From: CAYLPU01 sp964385635
Lineage (GTDB): Bacteria; Chloroflexota; Anaerolineae; B4-G1
Length of the DNA: 48,557 nucleotides
Reading direction: 5' to 3'
Assembly: GCA_964385635.1 (NCBI GenBank)
Contig: CAYLPU010000029.1
Span: 1 to 48,557, forward strand
Part shown: one piece after another, positions 1 through 7,335 of the stretch
How the letters are laid out: every line of letters starts with the position of its first letter
How positions within the stretch are numbered: position 1 is the stretch's first letter
The notes under the pieces: model-generated
Told to the model about the DNA's origin: nothing
What the model saw: only the letters and a program-made list of their open reading frames with translations
Databases searched by the model: none
Translations under genes and position numbers: made by a program

Positions 1-61
1 TATCTTTTGAGGGAACGATGTCCGTTCGGTGCGATTATCATTTGAGTTGACAGGACTTCGC

Positions 62-90
62 TTGCTGGCGACGCGGAAAGCGGCTATAAT
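62..90 (+). promoter_or_regulatory. Possible sigma-70-type promoter of the Ig lipoprotein gene
   Basis: TTGCTG (62-67), a 17-base spacer and TATAAT (85-90) lie just before the lipoprotein start at 108. The leader would be only about 11 bases and would begin at the Shine-Dalgarno sequence, which lowers confidence. A TTGACA at 47-52 is too far from this -10 box to pair with it. Confidence 0.35.
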
Positions 91-107
91 TGGGTGAGGA
101 GGGTGTC

Positions 108-1649
108 ATGAACAAGAAACATTCCGTGGTCCTGCGGGCGGTGTTGGCCCTGACCGCCGCAGCGCTTATCCCTGTGCTGGCCTGCGGCCCGTCCAGCGGG
201 GGAAAGGGCCCCACCGTGGTCATCATCTCCCCGGCCAACGGCTCTACCGTCGTCGTTGGCCAACAGGTGCTTGTCCAATCCTCCGCCTCCGATGAGGGGG
301 GCGTCGCTCGCGTCGAACTGCTCGTCAACTCCGTCGTCGTCCGCGCGGACCCTCCTGCTGAGGGCACGCCCACCACCTTCGCCATCGCCCAACCCTGGAC
401 TCCCGAATCCCCCGGTGATGTCGTCGTCCACGTCGTCGCCTACAACACCGAAAACCAGGCCTCTCTTCCCACCTCCATCACTCTCCACGTCGTGGAGTCT
501 GCTGCCCAGGTCACTCCGATCTCCGGCCCCACTCAGACCCCCGTACCCGACGTGACCGAAGAGAGTGGCTGCACTCTCAACGGTTCTTACGTGGCCGACC
601 TGACGGTCCCCGACAACACGGTGCTCCAGCCCGGCGTCGCCTTCACCAAGTCCTGGCGCATCCGCAACTCCGGCACGTGCGACTGGGGAACCGGTTTCAA
701 GTTGGTCTTCGTCGGCGACAGCCAACTGGGGGGAGCAGCCTCCGTCGCCATCCCTGCCACACTCTCCGGGTCTGCCGTCGATGTCGCGGTGCAGATGGTC
801 GCGCCCACCGAGCCTGGCACCTATAAGAGCCGCTGGCGTATGCAGTCTGATCAGGGGCAGGTCTTCGGCAGTATCGTCTACGTGCTTATCGTCGTGCCAG
901 AGCCGATCACGTCCACCCCGACCCTTGAGCCGGCCCCCGCGATCACGCCATCACCCACTGTGATCACTGCCACGGTACAGCCACACCCGGGCCCGGAGAT
1001 TGCGGACGTAGCGCCAGAGTCCATCTCGGTGGAGGTCGGGGAATGGTTCGAGATTCAGGTGGCGGTGCGTAATGGCGGCATCGCGCCAGCGGATCCCAGC
1101 ACGCTGGAGGGTGTCTTCCCACCCGACGGTGTCACCGAGACGGTAGACATCCCGGCCCTCGATCCTGGCGAGGTGCATATCGCCACGCTCCGGTATCGCA
1201 TCGCTGAGCCTGCCTACGGCGAGGCCACCATCAGGGTGGGTTCGGAAGATGTTGTGGACGAGGGGAGTAGCGAGGTCACCGTGCAAGTGGCCGTGGACCC
1301 GCCCAGTCTGACGGTGGGCGAGTTGGTGCTGGGCGAGGGCGACTCTGTTGATCTGGATCATTTGGGCACTTACGACTTTGGTTGGAACAACGATGGGGAC
1401 GGCTGCGCCCTGCGCCCGCAGACGGACGCCGTGGCGTACATCATGGCGGACGTGAGCGATAGGGCGCACTACGCCCAGATTGATCCCACCAGGTTCAGTG
1501 CGGACGATATCCCTGCCCCCGATCTGGCGGTGGGCACCGTTATCGCTGTGCGCACGGACACCGGTCATCGTGGGTTTCTGCGGGTCGAGGCGTTGGACGC
1601 GCGCGATTGTATCCTCTCTATCTTCTGGGAGATCTGGGATTGGCCGTAG
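108..1649 (+). CDS. Secreted lipoprotein with Ig-like, NBR1-like and CARDB-like domains
   Basis: The 513-residue protein starts with a lipoprotein signal peptide ending LIPVLAC (lipobox Cys at about residue 26), so it should be lipid-anchored outside the membrane. An Ig-like domain follows (about 35-130). Next comes a domain of about 110 residues starting near 154, with the pattern of the NBR1 central Ig-like domain (FTKSWRIRNSGTCDWGTGF and a TYKSRWRMQS strand). This domain is common in secreted proteins of Chloroflexota. A Thr/Pro-rich linker (about 268-300) and a CARDB-like adhesion domain (about 300-400) precede an unassigned C-terminus. ATG 108 is chosen over TTG 90 because GAGGAGGG sits six bases upstream and it gives the clean signal peptide. 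The function is probably structural or ligand binding at the cell surface; no catalytic motif is visible. Confidence 0.8.
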   Translation: MNKKHSVVLRAVLALTAAALIPVLACGPSSGGKGPTVVIISPANGSTVVVGQQVLVQSSASDEGGVARVELLVNSVVVRADPPAEGTPTTFAIAQPWTPESPGDVVVHVVAYNTENQASLPTSITLHVVESAAQVTPISGPTQTPVPDVTEESGCTLNGSYVADLTVPDNTVLQPGVAFTKSWRIRNSGTCDWGTGFKLVFVGDSQLGGAASVAIPATLSGSAVDVAVQMVAPTEPGTYKSRWRMQSDQGQVFGSIVYVLIVVPEPITSTPTLEPAPAITPSPTVITATVQPHPGPEIADVAPESISVEVGEWFEIQVAVRNGGIAPADPSTLEGVFPPDGVTETVDIPALDPGEVHIATLRYRIAEPAYGEATIRVGSEDVVDEGSSEVTVQVAVDPPSLTVGELVLGEGDSVDLDHLGTYDFGWNNDGDGCALRPQTDAVAYIMADVSDRAHYAQIDPTRFSADDIPAPDLAVGTVIAVRTDTGHRGFLRVEALDARDCILSIFWEIWDWP

Positions 1650-1652
1650 GTA

Positions 1653-1679
1653 ATGACGAATGACGAATGACGGATGACC
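1653..1679 (+). repeat. Short tandem ATGACGA-type intergenic repeat
   Basis: Four near-identical heptamers (ATGACGA, ATGACGA, ATGACGG, ATGACC-) follow the lipoprotein stop codon. Related ATGACAA heptamers occur at 5171-5184 and 33131-33154, again in intergenic DNA next to start regions, so this is a dispersed micro-repeat. Confidence 0.6.
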
Positions 1680-1691
1680 GGTTGGTAGCCA

Positions 1692-2501
1692 ATGCTTTCG
1701 CTTGACCAACAGGAGGGTTACCGTCGGCGCTACGCCGAAATGCGGGCCGGCTGGCGGCCAAGCAGTCACGTCTACCAGGACCTGGTGGTCACTCGCCTGA
1801 CCCCTGGTGCGCGCGTGCTTGACCTGGGCTGCGGGCGGGGTGGGGTGATGGAGCGGTTGCACCCCCATGCTGGCTTCGTCGCCGGGCTTGATGCCGACCT
1901 GAGGTCATTGCGTGGGCACCGTGCAGCGGTGCTACCGCTGACCTGTGGGCTGGCGGAGGGTCTGCCCTATGCCGACGGTGTCTTTGACCTGGTCTGCTGC
2001 TCGTGGGTGCTGGAGCATCTGCCCGACCCGGCCCGGGCTCTGGCCGAGGTGGCGCGCGTGCTGCGCAGTCCTGAGCCTGCCGAAGGAACTCCCGGCGGCT
2101 ACTTTGTCTTTCTCACACCCAACGCTCGTCACCCGTTGGTGATGTTCAACCAGGCTCTGCGCTGGACGCGGGGGCGGCTGGTGGGTCGCTTCTACGACCG
2201 GGTGGAGGAGGACACCTTCCCGGCCTTCTACCGCGCCAACACGTACTCGCAGATTGAGCGGCTGGCACAGGCTGCCGGGCTGGAATGGGTCTCATTCCGT
2301 TTCGTCGGCGACCCCACTTACCTGGCCTTCAACGAGGTACTGTTTCGGCTGGCCTGTCTGTTGGAGCGGGTCATGCCGCGCCGGATGCGGGTGCACCTGG
2401 TGGGGGAGTGGGGGAGTACGTCGCGGTGCGGCCTGATTGACGGGAGCGCATACCGCAACCGGCGTTGTAACTACTCACCCGTTTGCCCCGCCGATGGTTG
2501 A
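1692..2501 (+). CDS. Class I SAM-dependent methyltransferase, with in-frame repeat insert and altered C-terminus
   Basis: This 269-residue protein has the Rossmann methyltransferase core: motif I VLDLGCGRGG (about 42-51), an acidic GLDAD after strand 2, and FDLVCCSWVLEHLPDPARAL (about 96-115), as in Methyltransf_11/UbiE-like enzymes that methylate small molecules or lipids. The usual strand-5 motif VLRPGGYF is split by eight extra residues, SPEPAEGT (bases 2067-2090). The family core resumes at once as PGGYFVFLTPN, so the insert is in frame and tolerated. The last 20 or so residues are read into a palindromic element (2467-2634), so the natural C-terminus may have been replaced. The substrate cannot be deduced. 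The ATG at 1692 has only a weak ribosome-binding site. Confidence 0.8.
   Translation: MLSLDQQEGYRRRYAEMRAGWRPSSHVYQDLVVTRLTPGARVLDLGCGRGGVMERLHPHAGFVAGLDADLRSLRGHRAAVLPLTCGLAEGLPYADGVFDLVCCSWVLEHLPDPARALAEVARVLRSPEPAEGTPGGYFVFLTPNARHPLVMFNQALRWTRGRLVGRFYDRVEEDTFPAFYRANTYSQIERLAQAAGLEWVSFRFVGDPTYLAFNEVLFRLACLLERVMPRRMRVHLVGEWGSTSRCGLIDGSAYRNRRCNYSPVCPADG
2067..2090 (+). repeat. 24-base imperfect palindrome inserted in frame in the methyltransferase
   Basis: The insert contains CCTGAGCCTGCCGAAGG and is roughly self-complementary at its ends (AGTCCT against AGGAACT). It is a multiple of three and has no stop codon in the frame used. From memory of such genomes, its sequence belongs to the widespread TTCGACAGGCTCAGG-type dispersed repeat. 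Removing it restores a contiguous VLR-PGGYF motif. Confidence 0.75.
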
Positions 2502-2634
2502 AACTTGAAACCATCGGCTGATACGCAAAGTGCGTTAAAACGCACTAAAACGCGACTTTCTAACCCGTTTTAACGGGTTTCGCCGTATCAGCGGGGCGTT
2601 TCAACGCTCCGCGTGGGGGTGGCTGAGTAGTTAC
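2467..2634. repeat. Compound palindromic element with nested hairpins (MITE- or RNA-like)
   Basis: Outer arms GTAACTACTCA (2467-2477) and TGAGTAGTTAC (2624-2634) are perfect inverted repeats. Inside are a second pair GCCCCGC (2485-2491) and GCGGGGC (2591-2597), and a third pair GCTGATACG (2517-2525) and CGTATCAGC (2584-2592). The second and third right arms share two bases. Local hairpins are GCCGATGGTT/AACCATCGGC, GTGCGTT/AACGCAC, AACCCGTT/AACGGGTT and GCGTT/AACGC. The element overlaps the methyltransferase C-terminus. No transposase is encoded. It could be a miniature mobile element or a highly structured RNA; copies elsewhere in the genome would decide. Confidence 0.75.
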
Positions 2635-2703
2635 CCGGCGTTTTTGTGGTACACTGGGAATCTACAACAAAACCCCCCTGTTCTCAGTTTCAGGAGTAGA
2701 GCA

Positions 2704-2820
2704 ATGGACGTGCGCGGCAGCGAAAGGAGGTGTCTATGCACAGACCTGCATGAAGACGTGAAGGGGAGCACGCACAAACGTGTACAGGCAAGCACGATAT
2801 TGAAGAAGGGAGAGAAATGA
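2704..2820 (+). CDS. Possible 38-residue leader ORF coupled to the surface-protein gene
   Basis: An ATG at 2704 preceded by AGGAG (2692-2696) opens a 38-residue frame whose TGA overlaps the ATG of the next gene (ATGA at 2817-2820). The peptide is charged (MDVRGSERRC... LKKGEK) and has no recognised domain. A second, stronger Shine-Dalgarno (AAAGGAGGTG, 2723-2732) precedes a five-codon ORF, ATG 2736 to TGA 2753. These could be translated leader peptides that couple or attenuate expression, or chance ORFs in a 5' leader. Confidence 0.3.
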   Translation: MDVRGSERRCLCTDLHEDVKGSTHKRVQASTILKKGEK

Positions 2821-4174
2821 TGAACACGCGCAAGTGGTTGATCGTGAACGGAATCGTGATACTGGCTGTGCTGGCCGTGCTGGCGCTGGCAGTAGGACTA
2901 ACTCGGGCCCAAGGGCCAGAGCCGCCAGAGATAGACGTAGAAGGAGAAAAGAGCGCTGCGGTGATAGCGCCTGTGGTGCAATCCCAATCCAGGGACGGCT
3001 GACCGACGATGGAGGCAACCCCCTCAATGGCACTTACACCCTCACTTTCCGCCTCTACGATGTAGCCACGGACGGGACGCCCCTGTGCTCGGACACTAAC
3101 TCAGTGAGCATCAAGAACGGGCTGTTCAGTTCCTACATGGATTACTGCTACGATGACATTTACGGCCAGAAACTCTACCTGGGCATCGAGGTGGGGAGCG
3201 ACGGGGAGATGACGCCTCGCCAGGTCATCTACCCCGTTCCCTACGCCTTGAGCCTGGTGCCGGGGGCGGTGATCAGTTATACCAGTGATGGTATCCTGAC
3301 AGTGCGGTCTACCGGCAGCGGGGACAGCGACGCCTTCTTCGCCTATGCCGGGGATACAGGGGAGGCGGTGTCGGCCAACTCTCCAAATGGTATCGGTGTG
3401 TGGGCGTCCAGCGATACTTACCTGGCCCTGCAGGCGTATTCCTACGACCATACGGACCACCCTGCGGTCTTTGGTTGCTCGGCGGCCAGTGCAGGAACTT
3501 GTGATCCGTATCGGGATGACGGCCCTGCCGGCGTGATGGGCTACGGCCCGTTTGGCGTGTACGGGATAGGCACAAGCATGGGGGTCTATGGCAGTTGCGG
3601 CACCGGCTATGGCTTCGGTGGCTACTTCCATCACAGCGATGGCGGGCTGGCTCTGGTCGCAGACAGCAAAGATGCTGCTGATAACGACGACATCGTCCGT
3701 TTCCGAAACGATTTTGACGTCAAGTTCAAGGTGCAAGGGGATGGGGACGTCTACATTGACGGCAACTTCTATAATACTGGCGCCGACTTCGCTGACATGC
3801 TCCCTGCCCAGGACGGCCTGGAGCCTGGCGACGTCCTCGTCATCGGACCGGCCGGTCAACTCATCCGCTCCACCGATCCCTACCAAACCAACGTGGCTGG
3901 CGTCTACTCCACCCATCCCGGTTTCGTAGGCGGTGCGGGCGACGATACCGATTTGACGGGCAAAGTGCCCCTGGCCATCGTTGGCGTCGTCCCGGTGAGG
4001 GCGTCCGCGGAGAATGGGGCCATCCACCCAGGCGACCTGCTGGTCACCGCGTCCACGCCCGGCTACGCCATGCGCGCTGGCCCCAACCCGCCCCAGGGCA
4101 CCGTCCTGGGCAAGGCGCTGGGCGAATTAGTAGAGGGTACCGGCGTTATCCATGTGCTGGTCACCCTGCAGTAG
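2817..4174 (+). pseudogene. Secreted surface protein interrupted by a frameshift near 2979
   Basis: The ATG at 2817 (Shine-Dalgarno GAAGGGAGAG) starts a signal peptide (WLIVNGIVILAVLAVLALAV) and reads to APVVQSQSRDG, then stop at 3002. The rest of the protein is in another frame from about 2981: IPIQGRLTDDGGNPLNGTYT, a typical start of these surface proteins. It continues through Gly-rich beta repeats to a conserved C-terminal domain (FADMLPAQDGLEPGDVLVIG ... AGVYSTHPGF ... GTVLGKALGEL ... VLVTLQ) at 3790-4171. The two frames join cleanly with a single -1 (or +2) shift, so the gene is either recently broken, misassembled or frameshifted during translation. The C-terminal region resembles the Peptidase_G2/S74-like ends found on extracellular proteins of this group; that match is from memory. 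Confidence 0.7.
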
Positions 4175-4184
4175 GAGGCCTGCG

Positions 4185-4475
4185 ATGACTAAGCGAACGC
4201 TGATCGTGATCGCGGGGACTCTCCTCTGTGGCCTGCTGCTGTCCGGGGTTGCCCTGGCGATGTCCTCCGACAACTATCGACTGGACTGGTTCACGCCGCT
4301 GACTGGCGGCGGTGGAGGACCGGCCAGTTCCACCAACTACGCCGTCAACTTCACCGTCGGCCAGGCGGTCATCGGTGCATCCGCCAGCACGAACTATCGG
4401 GGCTGCCTTGGCTATTGGTGTGGCGAGTTTGAGTACCGTGTCTTCCTCCCTCTCGTCATGAGAAACTACTCGTAG
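4185..4475 (+). CDS. Small secreted protein with C-terminal FLPLVMRN tail
   Basis: The 96-residue product has a signal peptide (TLIVIAGTLLCGLLLSGVALA, about residues 5-25), a short domain (SSDNYRLDWFTPLTGGGGG ... NYAVNFTVGQAVIG ... STNYRGCLGYW) and ends RVFLPLVMRNYS. Ending in (V/Y)(F/Y)LPLV(M/L)R is, from memory, a recurring feature of exported proteins in Chloroflexota and may be a sorting or anchoring signal. ATG 4185 is chosen because TAGGAGG (4172-4178) is correctly spaced and because the upstream extension spoils the signal peptide. It follows the frameshifted surface gene by ten bases and is probably cotranscribed with it. The function is unknown. Confidence 0.7.
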   Translation: MTKRTLIVIAGTLLCGLLLSGVALAMSSDNYRLDWFTPLTGGGGGPASSTNYAVNFTVGQAVIGASASTNYRGCLGYWCGEFEYRVFLPLVMRNYS

Positions 4476-4547
4476 CCCAGGCGAGTGGCCGCGCTGCGCA
4501 AGAGGGCCAGGTACCGGGCTTCCCCAGTGCCTGGCCTTCTGTCGTTG

Positions 4548-4676
4548 CTAGAGCGGCCAGCCGTGCAGCCGTGCTAACTTGGCCCGGTCCGTCAGGCAGT
4601 GCTCCAGTCCCTCTGTCGCCTGCCTATCGCGGCAGAACACCCTGCTTGCCAGGCACTTTCCCCCCTGGTACGCCAC
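4548..4676 (-). pseudogene. Possible C-terminal fragment of an unidentified gene
   Basis: A 42-codon minus-strand stretch reads SRVFCRDRQATEGLEHCL...LARLHGWPL and then stop. Its codon use matches coding DNA here, and it lies directly downstream of the alcohol dehydrogenase remnant. I do not recognise the family. It may be the tail of a second decayed gene or simply fortuitous. Confidence 0.25.
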
Positions 4677-4679
4677 CCG

Positions 4680-5020
4680 TCATCTGTGCGGCTCGATGAC
4701 TACTTTGATGGATTCCCCGGCATCGGCGACCAGTTGGAAGCCAAGCCCTGTCTCCGTCAGGCTCAGGCGATGGGTGATCATCTGACGCAAAGCACCGGTG
4801 CACACGATCACGAGGTCGGCCAGCCTGTCTGCGTTGACCCTGCGCAGGCGGGTTGGCACATCTTCTTCGGCGTGAATCACCTCGTCGGCCCCGAAGCGAA
4901 GCGCTGCGTTCAGGCGGTACTCGTTGATGTCCGTGGCCACTATTCGCCCGGCCCAATCTGCGGCGTCTCCATCTCCTCCAACCGCACATCCCTGTTGTTG
5001 TAGTACATTGCTACGCGCAT
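4680..5020 (-). pseudogene. Zinc-type alcohol dehydrogenase reduced to three pieces
   Basis: Three separated parts of a medium-chain zinc dehydrogenase are still readable. The N-terminus MRVAMYYNNRDVRLEEMETP (from ATG 5020) continues to PQIGPGE and then a stop codon. A piece of the NAD-binding domain follows in another frame (RIVATDINEYRLNAALRFGA ... LADLVIVCTGAL). The C-terminus follows directly (MITHRLSLTETGLGFQLVAD ... ESIKVVIEPHR). The catalytic zinc region and most of the Rossmann fold's end are missing. Two internal deletions explain the arrangement: about 4945, with a frame change, and about 4785, in frame. It is a dead gene; the family assignment is firm, the original substrate is unknown. 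Confidence 0.8.
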
Positions 5021-5144
5021 GGTATCCTCTCACGAGGTGCGCAAGATTCAATAGCGTACGGGGATGTTTGGACCACGAGACACGCGAAAGGAGACGAAAA
5101 GCGCGAAAGGCTTTCGTGGGTCTCGCGCTCTGACGTGCATGTCC

Positions 5145-5173
5145 TTGACCCGCCTCCAGAGAACAAGTATAAT
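5145..5173 (+). promoter_or_regulatory. Promoter of moaB-moeA
   Basis: TTGACC (5145-5150), 17 bases, TATAAT (5168-5173), about 33 bases before the moaB ATG. GGGAAGGGAG (5190-5199) is the ribosome-binding site. Confidence 0.7.
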
Positions 5174-5206
5174 GACAAATGACCGAAATGGGAAGGGAGC
5201 AGAGAT

Positions 5207-5956
5207 ATGGAGCCAATTCGAGCGAGCGTCGTGACCGTCAGCGACAAGGGGTACGTGGGAGAGCGGGAAGACGGCAGTGGCCCGCTGCTGGCCGATCTGC
5301 TGCGCGAGATGGGTGCTGAGGTCGTGCACCGGACAATCGTGCCCGACGAGCGGGCCGAGATTGAGCGGGTGTTGATTCTGCTAGCCGACGAGGTGCATGC
5401 GGACTTGGTCATGACCACCGGTGGCACTGGGCCAGCCCCACGGGACGTCACCCCCGAGGCGACGCGGGCCGTCATTGAGCGGAAGATGCCTGGAATGGCT
5501 GAGGTGCTGCGCTTCGAGGGGTACCGCAAGACCCCGCTGGCGGTCATCTCGCGGGGTGTGGCAGGCATGCGCGGGCGGACGCTCATTGTCAACCTGCCCG
5601 GCAGCCCCAGGGCGGTGCGCGAGGGGATGGAGACGCTGGCTCCCATCCTGCCCCATGCGATCAAGATGCTCCGGGGGGTGGACACCGAGCACGGGGCTCG
5701 GTCGGAGACCTTCGCCCAACCGGAGTTGGAGACCTTCGCCCAACCGGAGTTGGAGACCTCCGCCCAACCGGAGTTAGAGACCTTCGCCCAACCGGAGTTA
5801 GAGACCTTCGCCCAACCGGAGTTGGAGACCTTCGCCCAACCGGAGTTGGAGACCTTCGCCCAACCGGAGTTGGAGACCTTCGCCCAACCGGAGTTGGAGA
5901 CCTCCGCCCAACCGGGGTTGGAGACCTCCGCCCAACCGGAGACAGGCCATGCCTGA
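5207..5956 (+). CDS. moaB: MoaB/MogA-type molybdopterin adenylyltransferase with C-terminal octapeptide repeats
   Basis: Residues 1-165 form a complete MoaB/Mog domain, which adenylylates molybdopterin before metal insertion. Visible signatures are the N-terminal VVTVSDKGYVGEREDGSGP, the MPT-binding TTGGTGPAPRDVTPEAT (about 67-83), and VNLPGSPRAVREGMETL (about 131-147). The family normally ends near residue 165. Here a tail of ten ETFAQPEL-type octapeptides (about 167-246) is added, encoded by a 24-base tandem repeat. The tail should be acidic and unstructured and is unlikely to be needed for catalysis. The last eight bases overlap the moeA start, so the two enzymes of the same pathway step are translationally coupled. 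Confidence 0.92.
   Translation: MEPIRASVVTVSDKGYVGEREDGSGPLLADLLREMGAEVVHRTIVPDERAEIERVLILLADEVHADLVMTTGGTGPAPRDVTPEATRAVIERKMPGMAEVLRFEGYRKTPLAVISRGVAGMRGRTLIVNLPGSPRAVREGMETLAPILPHAIKMLRGVDTEHGARSETFAQPELETFAQPELETSAQPELETFAQPELETFAQPELETFAQPELETFAQPELETFAQPELETSAQPGLETSAQPETGHA
5705..5943 (+). repeat. 24-base tandem repeat (about ten units) at the end of moaB
   Basis: The unit is GAGACCTTCGCCCAACCGGA plus GTTG, repeated nine times with a partial tenth; variants change TTC to TCC, TTG to TTA, or GAG to GGG. The sequence entering the array (GGGGCTCGGTCGGAGACCTT, 5694 on) is nearly identical to 13471-13491 inside the DNA methylase gene, and the inverted core GGTCTCCGACC occurs at 6172-6182 in moeA. 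The array is therefore an expanded copy of a dispersed element, not a family-specific domain. Confidence 0.85.
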
Positions 5957-7334
5957 CAAGCACCGCCGCCCCGTGTTGAGCGTCGAGGAGGCGCTGGAGC
6001 GCATCCTGGCGACGGTGCATGTCCTGGAGCCAGAGCGCGTGGGCCTGCTGGAGGCGGCTGGCCGCGTGCTGGCCGAAGCGGTCACCGCTGACCGGGACAT
6101 CCCCCCGCTGGCCAACTCCGCGATGGACGGCTACGCTGTGCGCGGGGCAGACCTGGCCCCCTGCTCTGGCCGGTCTCCGACCAAGTCCAGCGTCCGGCTG
6201 CGGGTGGTGGGGGAGATCGCCGCCGGGCACGTGAGCCGGCTGCGGGTGGAGCCTGGGACAGCGGTGCGCATCATGACCGGCGCACCGGTCCCGGCCGGGG
6301 CCGACACCGTCGTGCGCTTCGAGGACACCCGCCGGGATTCCGATTGGGTCGAGGTACTGAAACCCCCGCCAACCGGCGCGAACGTCCGGCCGGCGGGCGA
6401 GGACGTGCGCGTGGGCCAGGTCGTGTTACAGCGAGGCAAGGTGCTGCGCCCGCAGGAGGTCGGTATGCTGGCAGCGGTCGGGCGGGCGGAGGTGGCGGTG
6501 GTGCGGCGGCCCCGGGTGGCGATCCTGGCTACCGGCGACGAGATCGTGCCACCCGACCAGGACCCTGGCCCCGGCCAGATCCGCGACGCCAATTCCTACA
6601 TCGTCGCCGCGCAGGTGCAAGCGTTTGGCGGGCTGCCGCTCCTATTGGGAGTGGCCCGCGACCGGGAGGAGTTGGTGCGGCGGGGGATGCGGGAGGCGCT
6701 GGCGCAGGGAGCGGACTTCATCATTACCTCCGGCGGTGTCTCCGTGGGCGACTTCGACCTGGTCAAGCAGGTTCTCGCGGCCGAGGGTGAGATGCACTTC
6801 TGGTCGTTGAACATGAAACCAGGGCGGCCGCTGGCCTTCGGACGAATCTGGCCACCCTCCCGGTGGGGTGGGACTGGGGGAGGCAGGATTCCCCCCCCAG
6901 TGGGGGGGGATAGGGGGGGGGGCGTGCCGCTGCTGGGTCTTCCCGGCAACCCGGTGGCGGCGATGATCAGCACCGAACTCTTCGGTCGCCCGGCGCTCCT
7001 GAAGATGCAGGGTTTCACCGATTGGTCGCGCCCGTGTCAACGGATGCAGGCGTGCCTGAGCCAGCCCATCGTGCGCAAGGATGGCCGCCGTCATTACCTG
7101 CGGGTGCGCTTGCGCGAGACGGAGACAGGCTACGAGGCGACGCTGACCGGCGACCAGGGCTCTGGCATCCTCAACTCGTTGGTGCAAGCGGATGGGTTGG
7201 CAGTCATCCCGGAGGAGTGCGACCATCTGCCGGCAGGGGCGGAGGTAGAGGTTCTTCTGCTTTCGCGCATGGGATTGAGTGATATGCGTGATGCTGCATG
7301 TGCTGGCAAGTCAGGTGCTTCCAGGGAGCGGTGA
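5949..7334 (+). CDS. moeA: Molybdopterin molybdenumtransferase MoeA with two in-frame inserts
   Basis: MoeA inserts molybdate into adenylylated molybdopterin, the step after MoaB/Mog. Family marks include the N-terminal SVEEALERIL, PPLANSAMDGYAV (about 56-68), GEIAAG (about 91-96), RIMTGAPVPAGADTVVR (about 107-123), the MPT-binding core ILATGDEIV (about 196) and TSGGVSVGDFDLV (about 260-272), and LLGLPGNPVAAMI. Two segments are foreign to the family: CSGRSPTKSS near residue 72, which contains an inverted piece of the moaB repeat, and about 25 Trp/Pro/Gly-rich residues (about 300-325) between LAFGRI and VPLLGLPGNPV. Both keep the frame. The last 20 residues also run past the usual end. The gene is probably functional, since all active-site segments are intact. 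Confidence 0.92.
   Translation: MPDKHRRPVLSVEEALERILATVHVLEPERVGLLEAAGRVLAEAVTADRDIPPLANSAMDGYAVRGADLAPCSGRSPTKSSVRLRVVGEIAAGHVSRLRVEPGTAVRIMTGAPVPAGADTVVRFEDTRRDSDWVEVLKPPPTGANVRPAGEDVRVGQVVLQRGKVLRPQEVGMLAAVGRAEVAVVRRPRVAILATGDEIVPPDQDPGPGQIRDANSYIVAAQVQAFGGLPLLLGVARDREELVRRGMREALAQGADFIITSGGVSVGDFDLVKQVLAAEGEMHFWSLNMKPGRPLAFGRIWPPSRWGGTGGGRIPPPVGGDRGGGVPLLGLPGNPVAAMISTELFGRPALLKMQGFTDWSRPCQRMQACLSQPIVRKDGRRHYLRVRLRETETGYEATLTGDQGSGILNSLVQADGLAVIPEECDHLPAGAEVEVLLLSRMGLSDMRDAACAGKSGASRER
6847..6924 (+). repeat. GC-rich palindromic repeat inserted in frame in moeA
   Basis: The insert includes a near-perfect inverted repeat of T plus eight C (6890-6898), a three-base loop and eight G plus A (6902-6910), next to CCACC...GGTGG. 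It encodes a Trp/Pro/Gly-rich stretch absent from MoeA proteins. Such C-run/G-run repeats are usually intergenic; here one interrupts a conserved enzyme without breaking its frame. Confidence 0.7.
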
Positions 7335-7335
7335 T

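Noticed and set aside
47..52. TTGACA as -35 box of the first gene
   Set aside because: The only -10 box (85-90) is 32 bases away, about twice the normal spacing.
3101..4027. A 308-residue minus-strand frame inside the surface gene
   Set aside because: It lies antisense to the conserved C-terminal domain of the surface protein and has no family pattern. It is a GC-driven shadow frame.
5048..5160. Inverted, gaaag/ctttc-rich sequence before moaB as a regulatory RNA
   Set aside because: Only short, imperfect pairing was found and the promoter at 5145 lies at its end. It could be another dispersed repeat but I cannot support more.
5705..5943. Regular 24-base repeats that could suggest a CRISPR array
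   Set aside because: The units are direct tandem copies without unique spacers and read in frame as the moaB C-terminus. No cas genes are present.
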